Origin: Afipia sp049747295
GTDB taxonomy: Bacteria; Pseudomonadota; Alphaproteobacteria; Rhizobiales; Xanthobacteraceae
DNA length: 64,000 nucleotides
NCBI RefSeq assembly: GCF_049747295.1
Contig: NZ_JBMHJM010000001.1
Location: 3,348,001 to 3,412,000, forward strand
Reading direction: 5' to 3'
Translations under genes and position numbers: made by a program
Shown here: positions 17,494-26,167 of the stretch, in pieces
Layout of the letters: each line of letters starts with the position of its first letter
Numbering within the stretch: the first letter of the stretch is position 1
The notes under the pieces: model-generated
Database searches by the model: none
The model's input: the letters and a program-made list of their open reading frames with translations, nothing else
Told to the model about the DNA's origin: nothing

Positions 17494-17710
17494 TCCTGAG
17501 TTCCAATGGATACTGGGGCGTGTCGTCACCCCTTAATCTAGCCGGACGAAGCTTCCGATTCCGTTACCAATCTTTCTGCGTTGAATCGGCCGGTTTTTCC
17601 AGCTTTTCGGCGGACGTTTTGCTACGCAGCACGTGCTGTGTGGCTTTCCGGGTTCATGTGGCGAGTTGACGCATCCCCGCCGCCCGCGCGACACGCGAGA
17701 TCAAAAGAAA

Positions 17711-17733
17711 AAGCGCCGCGTTTAGCGGCGCTT
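17711..17733 (-). terminator. Rho-independent terminator of second L,D-transpeptidase gene
   Basis: Nine-base stem AAGCGCCGC / GCGGCGCTT with a 5-nt loop, followed on the minus strand by TTTCTTTTGA. It lies 29 nt past the stop of the paralogue at 17763 and separates the two transpeptidase genes into independent units. Confidence 0.85.
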
Positions 17734-17762
17734 TTCAGATCGAGAACCAGCGCTTGGCGAGG

Positions 17763-18437
17763 TTAGTTACCGCCGCTGCCGCCCTGCATTGCCATCTTCG
17801 AGTTGAATGGCGAATCGCCCTGCTTGGGATCGAGCACCACGACGACGCTGCCCATTTTGACCCGGTTATAGAGGTCGATGACGTCCTCATTGGTCAGGCG
17901 GATGCAGCCGGAGGAAATGGAGGCGCCGATGTATTCCGGCTGATTGGTGCCGTGAATACGGAACAGCGTGTCCTTGCCGCCCGAGTAGAGATAAATCGCG
18001 CGCGATCCCATAGGATTGTCAGGTCCGCCCTTCACAAAGGTCGGGACGCCGAGGCGGGAAATCTCGCCCTTGGTGGGATGCCAATCGGGCCATTCGCTCA
18101 TGGCGCCGACCTTGGCGATACCAGACCAGGCCATCGCTTCTTCGCCGACAGTGATGCCGTAGCGGATCGCCTTGCCACCATCCAGCACGTAGTAGAGGTA
18201 GTGGTTGTCGGAATCGACGACGATGGAGCCCGGCAGCTCCTTGCGATGGAAATCGACGATGGCGCGCCGGAATGGCTGTGCTACGGGCACCTTGTCGTAG
18301 CTGACTTTCGACAGATACTCTTTGTCGCGCGGCTTGAGGCTGGCTTCCGGTGCGGCCTCAAAATGGGTCGCCTGCATGCAGCCGGCCAGCATGGCGCCTG
18401 CGGCGAGAAGAACAAGTTTCGAAGCAAAAGAGGGCAT
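17763..18437 (-). CDS. L,D-transpeptidase (YkuD) lipoprotein, copy 2
   Basis: 224 residues from ATG 18437, with lipobox LLAAGAMLAGC. It shares nearly its whole length with copy 1: LKPRDKEYL near the start, the same GSIVVDSDNHYLYYVL core, the same HGTNQPEYIG...SSGCIRLTNEDVIDLY active-site block and the same C-terminal DPKQGDSPFNSKMA. The differences are concentrated in the segment after GEEA (SGIAKVGAMSEWPDWHPT in place of SGIARVGNMQEWPKWTPT) and near the N-terminus. A tandem duplication is the simplest explanation. Confidence 0.9.
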   Translation of the reverse strand: MPSFASKLVLLAAGAMLAGCMQATHFEAAPEASLKPRDKEYLSKVSYDKVPVAQPFRRAIVDFHRKELPGSIVVDSDNHYLYYVLDGGKAIRYGITVGEEAMAWSGIAKVGAMSEWPDWHPTKGEISRLGVPTFVKGGPDNPMGSRAIYLYSGGKDTLFRIHGTNQPEYIGASISSGCIRLTNEDVIDLYNRVKMGSVVVVLDPKQGDSPFNSKMAMQGGSGGN

Positions 18438-18826
18438 TGACGAATTTCCGATCACGAGGCGCTGCGCGTCACTCAGTCACATGTTTTTTGCGACGCGCTT
18501 CTGTTTAGCGCACCGCCATATAAACGACGTCTCTTGCCATATTTCCAGTCATTCTCTGGTGATCTTGCCACGCGGCATCCGAGTGTGACTTTGATGCCGC
18601 ACTCGCTGGCAGATCGGGCTAAATATTGGCCTTGTCAGCACTTTTAGGACCTCTCCCAGCCCCGTCCCAACGCTCCCAACCCCCCGGCGCCCGGCGGCGT
18701 TTGTGACATCGGGATGTCGCGGCCATGTGCCAGAAGGCTTGCCAGAATCGAATCAATTTGCGCTTTGACACCTCATGGCGGTCTCGGTTACCGCAGCCAT
18801 CCAGCCTTCGCGTTCCGGAGATGCCC
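18438..18826. other. Intergenic region between divergent ldt copy 2 and corA
   Basis: 389 bases without a supportable gene. A TTGACA hexamer at 18765-18770 could be a -35 element for corA, but no good -10 follows at the right distance. No repeat element or RNA gene recognised. Confidence 0.4.
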
Positions 18827-19801
18827 ATGCTCACAGCCTATGTTCCCAGCGCGTCCGGTCTGAGGAAGTTCGATGGTCTTCAGCCAGAAGCGTTGCCTGG
18901 TGAAGCGATCTGGATCGATATGAAGACGCCGTCACCGGGCGAGGACAAGGCGGTCGAAAAACTGGTTGGCATCGAAATCCCGACCCGTGAAGACATGCAG
19001 GAAATCGAGATTTCCAGCCGCCTCTATACCGAGAATGGCGCGCGCTACATGACCGCGACTTTGATGTGCGGGGCCGACTCGCTGGCGCCGCGCACCACCC
19101 CCGTCACCTTCATCCTGACGGACCACCGGCTGGTGACCGTCCGGTACGATGAGCCCAGGCCATTCGCGTTGATCGCCGCCAAGCTGGGGCGCAGCTGTTC
19201 GCCGAATATCACGGGCGACGGCCTTCTGTTGGAAATTCTCGACGCTGTGATCGACCGCTGCGCCGACATTCTTGAGCGCGCCGGCGCGGACGTCGACAGC
19301 GTGTCCTCTCAAATATTCGAACCGTCGGCCGAGAAGGGCCATGCGCGAAGCTATTCCCAGATTTTGCTCGCCATCGGCAAGAAGGGCGACATTACGTCGA
19401 AAGTACGTGAGAGCCTGGTGTCGATCGGACGCCTGATCTCCTTCGTCACGGTCGAAACCGATGCGGGCCGCTGGAACAAGGAACAGAAAGCCCAGTTCAA
19501 GACCCTGCAGCGGGACGTCTCGTCCCTGACGGATCACGCATCCTATCTGTCGAGCAAGATCACCTTCGTGCTCGATGCGATGCTCGGGGTGGTCAACCTC
19601 GAGCAGAACAACATCATCAAGCTGTTCTCGGTGATGGCGGTGGTGCTGATGCCGCCGACCCTGATCGCGTCCATCTATGGCATGAACTTCAAGCTGATGC
19701 CTGAACTTGACTGGCCGCACGGATATCCGATTGCATTGGTGATGATGCTGATCGCCGCCATACTTCCCTACATGTTCTTCAAATGGAAGCGGTGGCTCTA
19801 G
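18827..19801 (+). CDS. corA: CorA-family divalent cation transporter
   Basis: 324 residues from ATG 18827, six bases after GGAG. The long N-terminal cytoplasmic domain includes WIDMKTPSPGEDKAVEKLVG and EIPTREDMQEIEISSR; the C-terminus has two membrane helices with the universal YGMNF loop at about residue 284 and the positively charged tail FKWKRWL. It should be a pentameric Mg2+ (or Co2+/Ni2+) channel of the inner membrane. The TAG stop at 19799-19801 is formed by the first bases of an intergenic hairpin repeat. Confidence 0.92.
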   Translation: MLTAYVPSASGLRKFDGLQPEALPGEAIWIDMKTPSPGEDKAVEKLVGIEIPTREDMQEIEISSRLYTENGARYMTATLMCGADSLAPRTTPVTFILTDHRLVTVRYDEPRPFALIAAKLGRSCSPNITGDGLLLEILDAVIDRCADILERAGADVDSVSSQIFEPSAEKGHARSYSQILLAIGKKGDITSKVRESLVSIGRLISFVTVETDAGRWNKEQKAQFKTLQRDVSSLTDHASYLSSKITFVLDAMLGVVNLEQNNIIKLFSVMAVVLMPPTLIASIYGMNFKLMPELDWPHGYPIALVMMLIAAILPYMFFKWKRWL

Positions 19802-19873
19802 TGTTCCGGTTCTGACGTTCGTATCACGGACTCGCGGCTGATACTGATACGAACATCAGATCCACCGCACGAG
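19798..19873. repeat. CTAG-hairpin repeat, copy A (type III stem)
   Basis: Starts CTAGTG and ends CGCACGAG. Inverted arms GGTTCTGACGTTCGTATC (19808-19825) and GATACGAACATCAGATCC (19846-19863) match at 16 of 18 positions. It fills the whole space between the convergent corA and ligD genes, and its loop resembles that of the second hairpin of copy C. It may also serve as a shared terminator. Confidence 0.8.
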
Positions 19874-22594
19874 CTATTTGGCGAGCTTCGCAATCGCGGC
19901 CTTGATCGAGCGTCCGCCGTCATCGTAGTCGGACCAGGCCTTCGTCTTGCGTAAAAGGGACGGTACCGTCCGCAAGGTATATTTCTTCGGATCAAGATCA
20001 CTGCGCACTTGAGCCCATGTCACCGGCATCGAGACGGGCGCACCCTCGCGTGCGCGCGGTGACAACGGGGCGACTGCCGTCGACATCCGGTCGTTGCGCA
20101 GGTAGTCGAGAAAGATCTTACCGTTGCGCTGCTGCTTCGACATGTTGAGCAGGTAAAGCTCGGGATTGTCGGCTGCCATCTGTTGGCACACCTGCTGGGC
20201 GAAGGCTTTCGCTGTTTTCCAATCGATCTTGTCTTTCTTCGCGTCCTTCAGCGGCGTGACGACGTGAAGGCCTTTGCCTCCCGTCGTCTTGCAGAAACTT
20301 TCCAGGCCCAGTTCCGTCAAACGGTTGCGCATCTCACGTGCGGCGTCGATCACGGCGGTGAATTCAACGTTGGGCGCGGGATCCAGGTCGAAGACCAACC
20401 GCCCAGGCACATCAGGCTCATCGGGTGCGCAATTCCACGGATGCAGTTCGAGACCGCCAATTTGCGCCACGGCAATGAGGCCTTCGATCCGATCGATCTG
20501 AAGATAAGGTTTTCGATCGCCTGAGACTTTTACTTCCTCAAGCAGGTTCGACATGCCCGCCATGGCATGGCGCTGGAAGAATGTCTCGCCGTTGATGCCG
20601 TCCGGCGCGCGGATGATTGAGCAAGGGCGCCCCTTGATGTGCGCGATCAGCCAGTCGCCGACGCTTTCCATGTAGTGAGCGAGGTCAAGCTTGGTAATGG
20701 GCTCACCGTCGCCGCCATCGGGCCACATCGCTTTGTCGGGGTTTGAAATCGTCACGCCCAAGACGACTGCGGTGCCCTTGGACGGTTTTGCGCTCGCCTT
20801 GGATGCCTTCGCTTTTGCGGCTTTTGCCGATGCAGGTTTCGAAGGCTCCGCGACCTCGGTCTTGACCGGCTCATCCGCCGTGACCTCGCTGGCCGATTTG
20901 TCTTTTCGCAGTCCCTTGAAAGCGGCCTGCCGGACCATGCCGTCGCCGGTGAAGCCGGCGAACTCGATCTCCGCAACCAGTTCGGGCTTGAGCCAGTGCA
21001 CCTCGGATGCTTTCTTCGGCACATTCGCGCCGCCAAACGGATTTTCCTTGGCGGCATTGGCTTTGAGTTCAGGCATGATCTGTTTGACGACCGCTTGTCC
21101 GTAGCCGGTGCCGACAATTCCGACGTAAGCGAGATGATCGCCGCGCGGCACGCCGACCATCAGCGAACGGAATTTGCCCGCGGTGGTTTTCCAGCCGCCG
21201 ATCACGACCTCATGCCCGGCGCGGCACTTGGCCTTGCTCCAGCTTTCCGTGCGGCCAGACCGGTAGGGCGCCGACGTCATCTTTGAGACGATGCCTTCGA
21301 GCGACATCTTGCAGGCGGACTCCAGGATGGCATCGCCGCCGGTCTCGAAATGATCCACGTATTGGATGACGCCTTTGTCGCGCTTGCGCCGGCCATCGAG
21401 CAGCGCCTGCAGCCGCGCTTTGCGTTCGGACAACGGCAGCTTGCGCAGATCCGCGCGATCCGAGAACAGCAGGTCGAAAGCGTAGAAGATCAGTTCATCG
21501 GTCTTGCCGTCCGATAGGGCTGCCTGCAGCGAAGCGAAGCTTGGATGCTTCGCATGGTCGAGCGCAACGACTTCGCCGTCGATAATGCCGTCGGGAAGCT
21601 TCGCTGCTTCCTTGGCGATGGCGGAGAACTTACCGGTCCAGTCCAGTCCCTTGCGGGTCTTGAGTGAAACCTCGCCGTCCGCGATCCGCATCTGAATGCG
21701 GTAGCCGTCGAACTTGATCTCATGGACCCAACCTTCACCGGACGGCGGCCGGCTCACCGAAGCGCAGAGTTGCGGAGAAATAAAATCCGGCAGCTTGGAG
21801 ACGGGCTTCGCGCCGGACGTTTTCAGCGGGGCGCTTTTGGAAGGCGACTTGCTCCGCAGTCGTGCCACGGTCTTCTTTTTTGTCCCGCGCGCGGGTCGCT
21901 TGGCGGGGCGGCTCTTGCTTTCACGCCGATCTGCAGCGAGACCTTTATTTGAATTCCAGATCTGATTGGCTTTTGCAGAGCTGGATTTGGTCATGAATGG
22001 TTTGGGGGCACGGCCTTTGCCTTCGGCGATCTGCGCCATGGTCCGGCGGGAGGCTACGGACTTGTCTTCTTCCAGGATGTCATTCTCCGCACCTTCGCGG
22101 GAATAGTCGTCACGATGCTTGATCAGCAGCCAGTTGGTGCGCTTGCCGCCCGTCCGATCGTTCTTCATGCGCACCAGCACCCATTCGCCATGCAGCTTGT
22201 CGCCTTCGAGCGCGAATTTGAGGTCGCCTTTCTTGAAACCTTTGTCAGCATCGTCCGACAGCCAATAGCCACGGTCCCACAGCATCACCGTGCCGCCCCC
22301 ATATTGCCCCTTGGGAATTGTGCCTTCGAAGTCGCCGTAATCCAGCGGATGATCTTCGACCTCAACCGCCAGGCGCTTGTCTTTCGGATCGAGCGAGGGG
22401 CCACGCGTCACGGCCCATGATTTGAACACACCATCGAACTCGAGCCGCAGGTCGTAGTGCAGGCGGGTCGCATCGTGTTTCTGGATGACGAAGCGGCGGA
22501 CCTTCGATGGCGCCACGGTTGTCTTGCCGCTCGGCTCTGATGTCTTCGTGAAATCGCGCTTCGTGCGGTAAGTCTTGAGGCTTTTACGGGCCAC
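19874..22594 (-). CDS. ligD: Multifunctional DNA ligase D (PE-LIG-POL)
   Basis: 906 residues. The N-terminal 3'-phosphoesterase domain has His40, His46, Asp48, Arg50 (KHDATRLHYDLRLE), His82 and Tyr86, the known metal/phosphate ligands. A basic Lys/Arg/Ala linker (about 200-260) leads to the ATP-dependent ligase with the adenylation motif EIKFDGYRIQMRI. A second Ala/Lys linker leads to the C-terminal primase-polymerase (GLIAVAQIGGLELHPW, VFDLDPAPNVEF, KTTGGKGLHVVTPL). The domain order is PE-LIG-POL as in Pseudomonas, unlike the mycobacterial POL-PE-LIG. Works with Ku, encoded divergently, in non-homologous end joining. Confidence 0.96.
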   Translation of the reverse strand: MARKSLKTYRTKRDFTKTSEPSGKTTVAPSKVRRFVIQKHDATRLHYDLRLEFDGVFKSWAVTRGPSLDPKDKRLAVEVEDHPLDYGDFEGTIPKGQYGGGTVMLWDRGYWLSDDADKGFKKGDLKFALEGDKLHGEWVLVRMKNDRTGGKRTNWLLIKHRDDYSREGAENDILEEDKSVASRRTMAQIAEGKGRAPKPFMTKSSSAKANQIWNSNKGLAADRRESKSRPAKRPARGTKKKTVARLRSKSPSKSAPLKTSGAKPVSKLPDFISPQLCASVSRPPSGEGWVHEIKFDGYRIQMRIADGEVSLKTRKGLDWTGKFSAIAKEAAKLPDGIIDGEVVALDHAKHPSFASLQAALSDGKTDELIFYAFDLLFSDRADLRKLPLSERKARLQALLDGRRKRDKGVIQYVDHFETGGDAILESACKMSLEGIVSKMTSAPYRSGRTESWSKAKCRAGHEVVIGGWKTTAGKFRSLMVGVPRGDHLAYVGIVGTGYGQAVVKQIMPELKANAAKENPFGGANVPKKASEVHWLKPELVAEIEFAGFTGDGMVRQAAFKGLRKDKSASEVTADEPVKTEVAEPSKPASAKAAKAKASKASAKPSKGTAVVLGVTISNPDKAMWPDGGDGEPITKLDLAHYMESVGDWLIAHIKGRPCSIIRAPDGINGETFFQRHAMAGMSNLLEEVKVSGDRKPYLQIDRIEGLIAVAQIGGLELHPWNCAPDEPDVPGRLVFDLDPAPNVEFTAVIDAAREMRNRLTELGLESFCKTTGGKGLHVVTPLKDAKKDKIDWKTAKAFAQQVCQQMAADNPELYLLNMSKQQRNGKIFLDYLRNDRMSTAVAPLSPRAREGAPVSMPVTWAQVRSDLDPKKYTLRTVPSLLRKTKAWSDYDDGGRSIKAAIAKLAK

Positions 22595-22693
22595 GATGTT
22601 TCCCCACCTGCAGGATCAGAGCTTCCCGGAACGAAAACCCGTGAGCTCCGTTGAGGTTCCATTCCCGCCGAACTTCGTGCCTGGAGGTTACCG
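22595..22693. other. ligD-ku divergent promoter region
   Basis: A 99-base space holds both promoters and suggests coordinated expression of the two end-joining genes. GGAGGTTACCG lies just before the ku ATG. No palindrome strong enough to call an operator. Confidence 0.45.
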
Positions 22694-23569
22694 ATGCCGC
22701 GCCCGTACTGGAAAGGGACGTTGAAGCTGTCACTCGTGATGTGCCCGGTGGCGCTTTATCCGGCCTCCAGCACCATGGAGCGCACCCGATTTCACATGAT
22801 CAACACCGAGACCGGCAATCGCCTCAAACAGCAGATGGTTGATGCCGAGACCGGCGATGTCGTGGAAGGAGAGCAGAAGGGGCGCGGTTACGAAGTCAGC
22901 AAAGGGTCGTACGTGCCGGTCGACAAGGACGAACTGGACGCTGTTCAGCTTGAGAGCAATCACACCATCGATATCGATAACTTCGTGCCGCGCGACGAAA
23001 TCGACCGCCGTTATCTCGATCATCCTTATTACATGGTGCCCGACGGCAAGGCCGGCATCGAGGCTTTCGCGGTAATCCGCGATGCCATGAAGGATCAGGA
23101 CCGCGTGGCGCTGGGGCGCGTGGTGCTCGCGAACCGCGAGCGTACTGTGACGATAGAGCCGCTCGGCAAAGGCCTGCTGGCGACGACGCTGAGATACGCC
23201 GGTGAAGTGCGCGATGAGGCGGACTACTTCGACAAGATCAAGACGCCGAGAACGTCCAAGGACATGATCGATCTTGCGGTGCATATTCTCGATAGCAAGG
23301 CCTCTCACTTCAATCCCGAAAAATTCAAGGACAAGTACGAGACCGCACTGCGAGCGCTGGTCAAGCGCAAGGCATCGGGCAAGACCATCAAGCAGCCCGA
23401 GCCCGAAGAGAGGCCGGACAACGTCATCAACCTGATGGATGCTTTGAAGCAGAGCCTCAAAGGGAGAGCATCGTCTTCACGCGCGACGCGCCGGTCTCGC
23501 ACAACATCTTCGCGCCGGACCGCGAAGAAGTCCGGTCGTGCGACGGCGCGGCACAGGAAGGCGAGTTAA
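22694..23569 (+). CDS. ku: Ku protein, DNA end-binding factor of NHEJ
   Basis: 291 residues. Starts PRPYWKGTLKLSLVMCPVALYPA, the conserved first strands of the bacterial Ku core, and continues with FHMINTETGNRLKQQMVDAE, GYEVSKGSYVPVDKDELDAV and the IDIDNFV region. The C-terminus is Lys/Arg/Ser-rich (RASSSRATRRSRTTSS...), the usual extended basic tail that adds DNA binding. It binds double-strand ends as a homodimer and recruits LigD. GGAGG precedes the start. The last bases TTAA give stops to both ku and the convergent ohrR. Confidence 0.95.
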   Translation: MPRPYWKGTLKLSLVMCPVALYPASSTMERTRFHMINTETGNRLKQQMVDAETGDVVEGEQKGRGYEVSKGSYVPVDKDELDAVQLESNHTIDIDNFVPRDEIDRRYLDHPYYMVPDGKAGIEAFAVIRDAMKDQDRVALGRVVLANRERTVTIEPLGKGLLATTLRYAGEVRDEADYFDKIKTPRTSKDMIDLAVHILDSKASHFNPEKFKDKYETALRALVKRKASGKTIKQPEPEERPDNVINLMDALKQSLKGRASSSRATRRSRTTSSRRTAKKSGRATARHRKAS

Positions 23570-24042
23570 GTTGCGTGGCTGGCCGGCGCGTTCGCCTGCG
23601 CATCGATGAGCTTGTCGCGCAGCGCTTTAATCTCAGTGGTCAGGTTGATGATGTCGGGCACAGTGAGACCGGTGGCGCAGCCGATGGCTTCAGGGATGCC
23701 GCCGGCTTTTTCTTTTAACGCGCGTCCCTCGGGCGTGAGCTGGATACGGACCACGCGCTCGTCCTCACGGTCACGGGTGCGACGGATCAATTGCGCGGCT
23801 TCCAGTCGTTTCAGAAGCGGCGTGAGCGTGCTCGATTCCAGCAGCAGCGTGTCGCCGATGTCTCCGACAGTGCGGTCGTCTTTCTCCCATAAGGCGACCA
23901 TGACCAGGAATTGCGGGTAGGTGAGGCCGAGCGGCTCCAGCAAAGGCTTGTAGAGCCGCGTCATCGCATGCCCCGCGGAGTACAGCGCGAAACAGATGAA
24001 ATTGTCGATCTTCAAAAGCTCGGCCGTCTTCGGGGTTGCCAT
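23566..24042 (-). CDS. ohrR: OhrR, MarR-family organic-peroxide sensor
   Basis: 158 residues, winged helix-turn-helix of the MarR family (YPQFLVMVALWEKDDRTVGD, LLLESSTLTPLLKRLEAAQLI, RDREDERVVRIQLT). The N-terminal Cys17 in IDNFICFALYSA is the reactive peroxide-sensing Cys of OhrR proteins. It should repress ohr until oxidized by organic hydroperoxides. Divergent from ohr with inverted repeats between them. Its stop overlaps the ku stop in the palindrome TTAA. Confidence 0.93.
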   Translation of the reverse strand: MATPKTAELLKIDNFICFALYSAGHAMTRLYKPLLEPLGLTYPQFLVMVALWEKDDRTVGDIGDTLLLESSTLTPLLKRLEAAQLIRRTRDREDERVVRIQLTPEGRALKEKAGGIPEAIGCATGLTVPDIINLTTEIKALRDKLIDAQANAPASHAT

Positions 24043-24075
24043 GGCCCATCTCCCTCATGACGGATTTAGGACGTG

Positions 24076-24090
24076 CGCGATTGAATCGCG
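24076..24090. promoter_or_regulatory. Candidate OhrR operator 1
   Basis: Perfect inverted repeat CGCGATT-G-AATCGCG located 34 nt upstream of the ohrR start. A related, imperfect CGCGAT-TAG-ATCGTG sits inside the second site, suggesting that one regulator binds both. Direct sequence observation; the assignment to OhrR is inferred from position. Confidence 0.55.
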
Positions 24091-24118
24091 CGATCGTTTT
24101 CTGAAGAGCAGCTATGCA

Positions 24119-24159
24119 AATTTGTATATTGCGCGATTAGATCGTGCGCGATACAAATT
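24119..24159. promoter_or_regulatory. Candidate OhrR operator 2 / ohr promoter
   Basis: Arms AATTTGTAT (24119-24127) and ATACAAATT (24151-24159) are perfectly complementary and enclose GCGCGATTAGATCGTGCGCG-like sequence that is itself partly palindromic. It lies about 60 nt upstream of the ohr start. TACAAATT-type half sites are known for OhrR proteins of other bacteria. Confidence 0.6.
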
Positions 24160-24217
24160 ACCTATCCGGTTCCGATGAATGGAACCGAGCCGAGCTTCGA
24201 AACCAACGGAGATGACG

Positions 24218-24643
24218 ATGTCTGTAAATGTTCTCTATCGCACCCAAGCAACTGCCACCGGCGGTCGTGACGGCAAAGCCGCGACCAAGGATGGTGCATT
24301 CCAGGTCAGCCTCTCGACCCCGAAGGAGCTCGGCGGTGCCGGCGGTGCGGGTAACAATCCGGAACAGCTGTTCGCGGCGGGATATGCGGCCTGCTTCATC
24401 GGCGCCATGAAGGCTGTGGCGTCACAGGGCGGTCCGAAGGTGCCGGCGGATGCGACGGTGACGGCGGATGTCGGAATCGGCCCGCGCTCAGAGGGCGGGT
24501 TTGGTCTCGATATCGCGCTCGCGGTGTCGCTCCCGGGTCTTGATCGCGCGGCAGCGGAGGACCTTGTCGCCAAGGCCCATCAGGTGTGCCCGTACTCGAA
24601 CGCGACCCGCAACAACGTCGACGTCAAGCTGACGGTCGTCTGA
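24218..24643 (+). CDS. ohr: Organic hydroperoxide resistance protein Ohr
   Basis: 141 residues from ATG 24218 (GGAG six bases upstream). OsmC/Ohr fold with both redox Cys in the expected positions: Cys59 in AACFIGA and Cys124 in HQVCPYS. NPEQLFAAGYAACF is the Ohr signature. It is a lipoyl-dependent thiol peroxidase that reduces organic and fatty-acid hydroperoxides. Divergent from its regulator ohrR. Confidence 0.95.
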   Translation: MSVNVLYRTQATATGGRDGKAATKDGAFQVSLSTPKELGGAGGAGNNPEQLFAAGYAACFIGAMKAVASQGGPKVPADATVTADVGIGPRSEGGFGLDIALAVSLPGLDRAAAEDLVAKAHQVCPYSNATRNNVDVKLTVV

Positions 24644-24700
24644 TGACATCACGAAGGTCGGTCGGTCAGTGGCCGACCGACCTGTCGATTCCAGCGCTCT

Positions 24701-25465
24701 TCAGACGTGCTGTCCGCCGTTGATGTGAATTTCTGCGCCATTCACATACGACGACGTCTCGGTGCACAGCACGTAGATGATCTTGGCGACCTCATCGGGG
24801 GTGCCGAGCCGGTGCATCGGGATCTGGCTGTCGACGATCTTCTCGGTGCCAGGGGACAGGATCGAGGTGTCGATCTCACCCGGGGCAATGGCGTTGACGC
24901 GGACACCGACCCGGCCGAAATCCGCCGCCATCTCACGGGTCAGCGCGGCGAGCGCAGCTTTTGACGTTGCGTAGGCGGCGCCGGCAAACGGATGCACGCG
25001 CGAGCCGGCGATCGACGTCACATTCACGACCGAACCCTTCACGGCCTTCAGCTCTTCGATCAACCCGCGCGCGAGCATGATCGGCGCGAAGAAATTCACG
25101 CGAAACACATGGCTCCAGACATCGACATCGGTGTCCACCGAGCCCATGCGCGTGCCACCAGCACCCTTCGGCGAAATAGCCGCATTGTTGACCAGCGCGT
25201 GAAGGTGGCCGCCATTGAGCCGTTCGCGGATTTCATCGATGGCGCGCGCGGTGTCCTTGTGATCGGACAGGTCAACCTGGATGTGGTCTTCCGGACCGGC
25301 GTCCCACGGGCACTGCTCGGGAAACGGATGGCGCGAACAGGTGATCACGCGCCAGCCGGCGCTGGAAAACCGGATGACGGTGGCATGGCCGATGCCGCGG
25401 CTCGCGCCGGTCAGAAGCAGCGTGCGCTTCGGCGCGTTGGAATCGGCTGGCGTGGAATTTGGCAT
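24701..25465 (-). CDS. SDR-family oxidoreductase
   Basis: 254 residues. Classical short-chain dehydrogenase motifs: TGASRGIGHAT for NAD(P) binding near residue 19, LVNNAAIS, the catalytic Ser in VTSIAGS and the YATSK motif (Tyr-x3-Lys), then RVNAIAPGEIDT. The C-terminus ends in YVNGAEIHINGGQHV, typical of FabG-like enzymes. Substrate unknown. It lies 46 nt upstream-to-downstream of pdxH in the same orientation, so the two could share a transcript. Confidence 0.9.
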   Translation of the reverse strand: MPNSTPADSNAPKRTLLLTGASRGIGHATVIRFSSAGWRVITCSRHPFPEQCPWDAGPEDHIQVDLSDHKDTARAIDEIRERLNGGHLHALVNNAAISPKGAGGTRMGSVDTDVDVWSHVFRVNFFAPIMLARGLIEELKAVKGSVVNVTSIAGSRVHPFAGAAYATSKAALAALTREMAADFGRVGVRVNAIAPGEIDTSILSPGTEKIVDSQIPMHRLGTPDEVAKIIYVLCTETSSYVNGAEIHINGGQHV

Positions 25466-25510
25466 GGGAAAGGGTCTCGGCTGCGGGCTGTCGCGTTGAA
25501 GGACTGTCTA

Positions 25511-26152
25511 TCACGGATAGAGGCGCGTTTTCTCCCATGCGGCGTCTGAAGCTGCGCGACGAAATTCAATCCGGTCGTGCAAGCGGAATGGGCGATCGTG
25601 CCAGAACTCGAATGCCTGGGGGATGATCCGCCAGCCGCTCCAGCCGGGCGGGCGAGGCACTTCGCCGATGGTATATCTCGCGGCGTTGAGCGCGATCGCT
25701 TTTTCAAACGCCATGCGGCTTTCCAGCGGCTGGCTTTGCTTGCTCGCCCAGGCTCCGATTTGCGCCTGTTTCGGCCGGGTCGCGAAATAGGCATCCGCCT
25801 CGGCGTCGGTCACAGTTTCAACCTTGCCGCGGATACGGACCTGCCGGCGCAGGGATTTCCAGTGAAACAGCAGTGCCGCCTTGGGATTCGCGGCGAGCTC
25901 GCGGCCCTTGGCGCTGGCGATGTGGCTGTAAAAGACGAATCCGTCGGCGTCGTAGCCCTTGAGCAGAACCATTCGCAGATCCGGCAGTCCATCGGCGTCG
26001 ACGGTCGCCAGCGCCATCGCATTGGGATCGTTCGGCTCGGATTTGACCGCCTCGGCAAACCACGTGGCAAAAAGCCCGAAAGGTTCCTCCGCGGCGGTGA
26101 AATCACCGGAAATTAACTCACTTGGGCTTTTGATGGTGTCTGGACCGTTCAT
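25511..26152 (-). CDS. pdxH: Pyridoxamine 5'-phosphate oxidase
   Basis: 213 residues, normal length. FMN- and substrate-binding blocks are visible: LRMVLLKGYDADGFVFYSH, SAKGRELAANPKAALLFHWK, LRRQVRIRGKVE, and the C-terminal EFWHDRPFRLHDRIEF ending in RLYP. It oxidizes PNP/PMP to pyridoxal 5'-phosphate. Its start lies only 15 bases from the TTG proposed for the divergent surface-protein gene. Confidence 0.95.
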   Translation of the reverse strand: MNGPDTIKSPSELISGDFTAAEEPFGLFATWFAEAVKSEPNDPNAMALATVDADGLPDLRMVLLKGYDADGFVFYSHIASAKGRELAANPKAALLFHWKSLRRQVRIRGKVETVTDAEADAYFATRPKQAQIGAWASKQSQPLESRMAFEKAIALNAARYTIGEVPRPPGWSGWRIIPQAFEFWHDRPFRLHDRIEFRRAASDAAWEKTRLYP

Positions 26153-26167
26153 GTTTGGAGTACCGGT

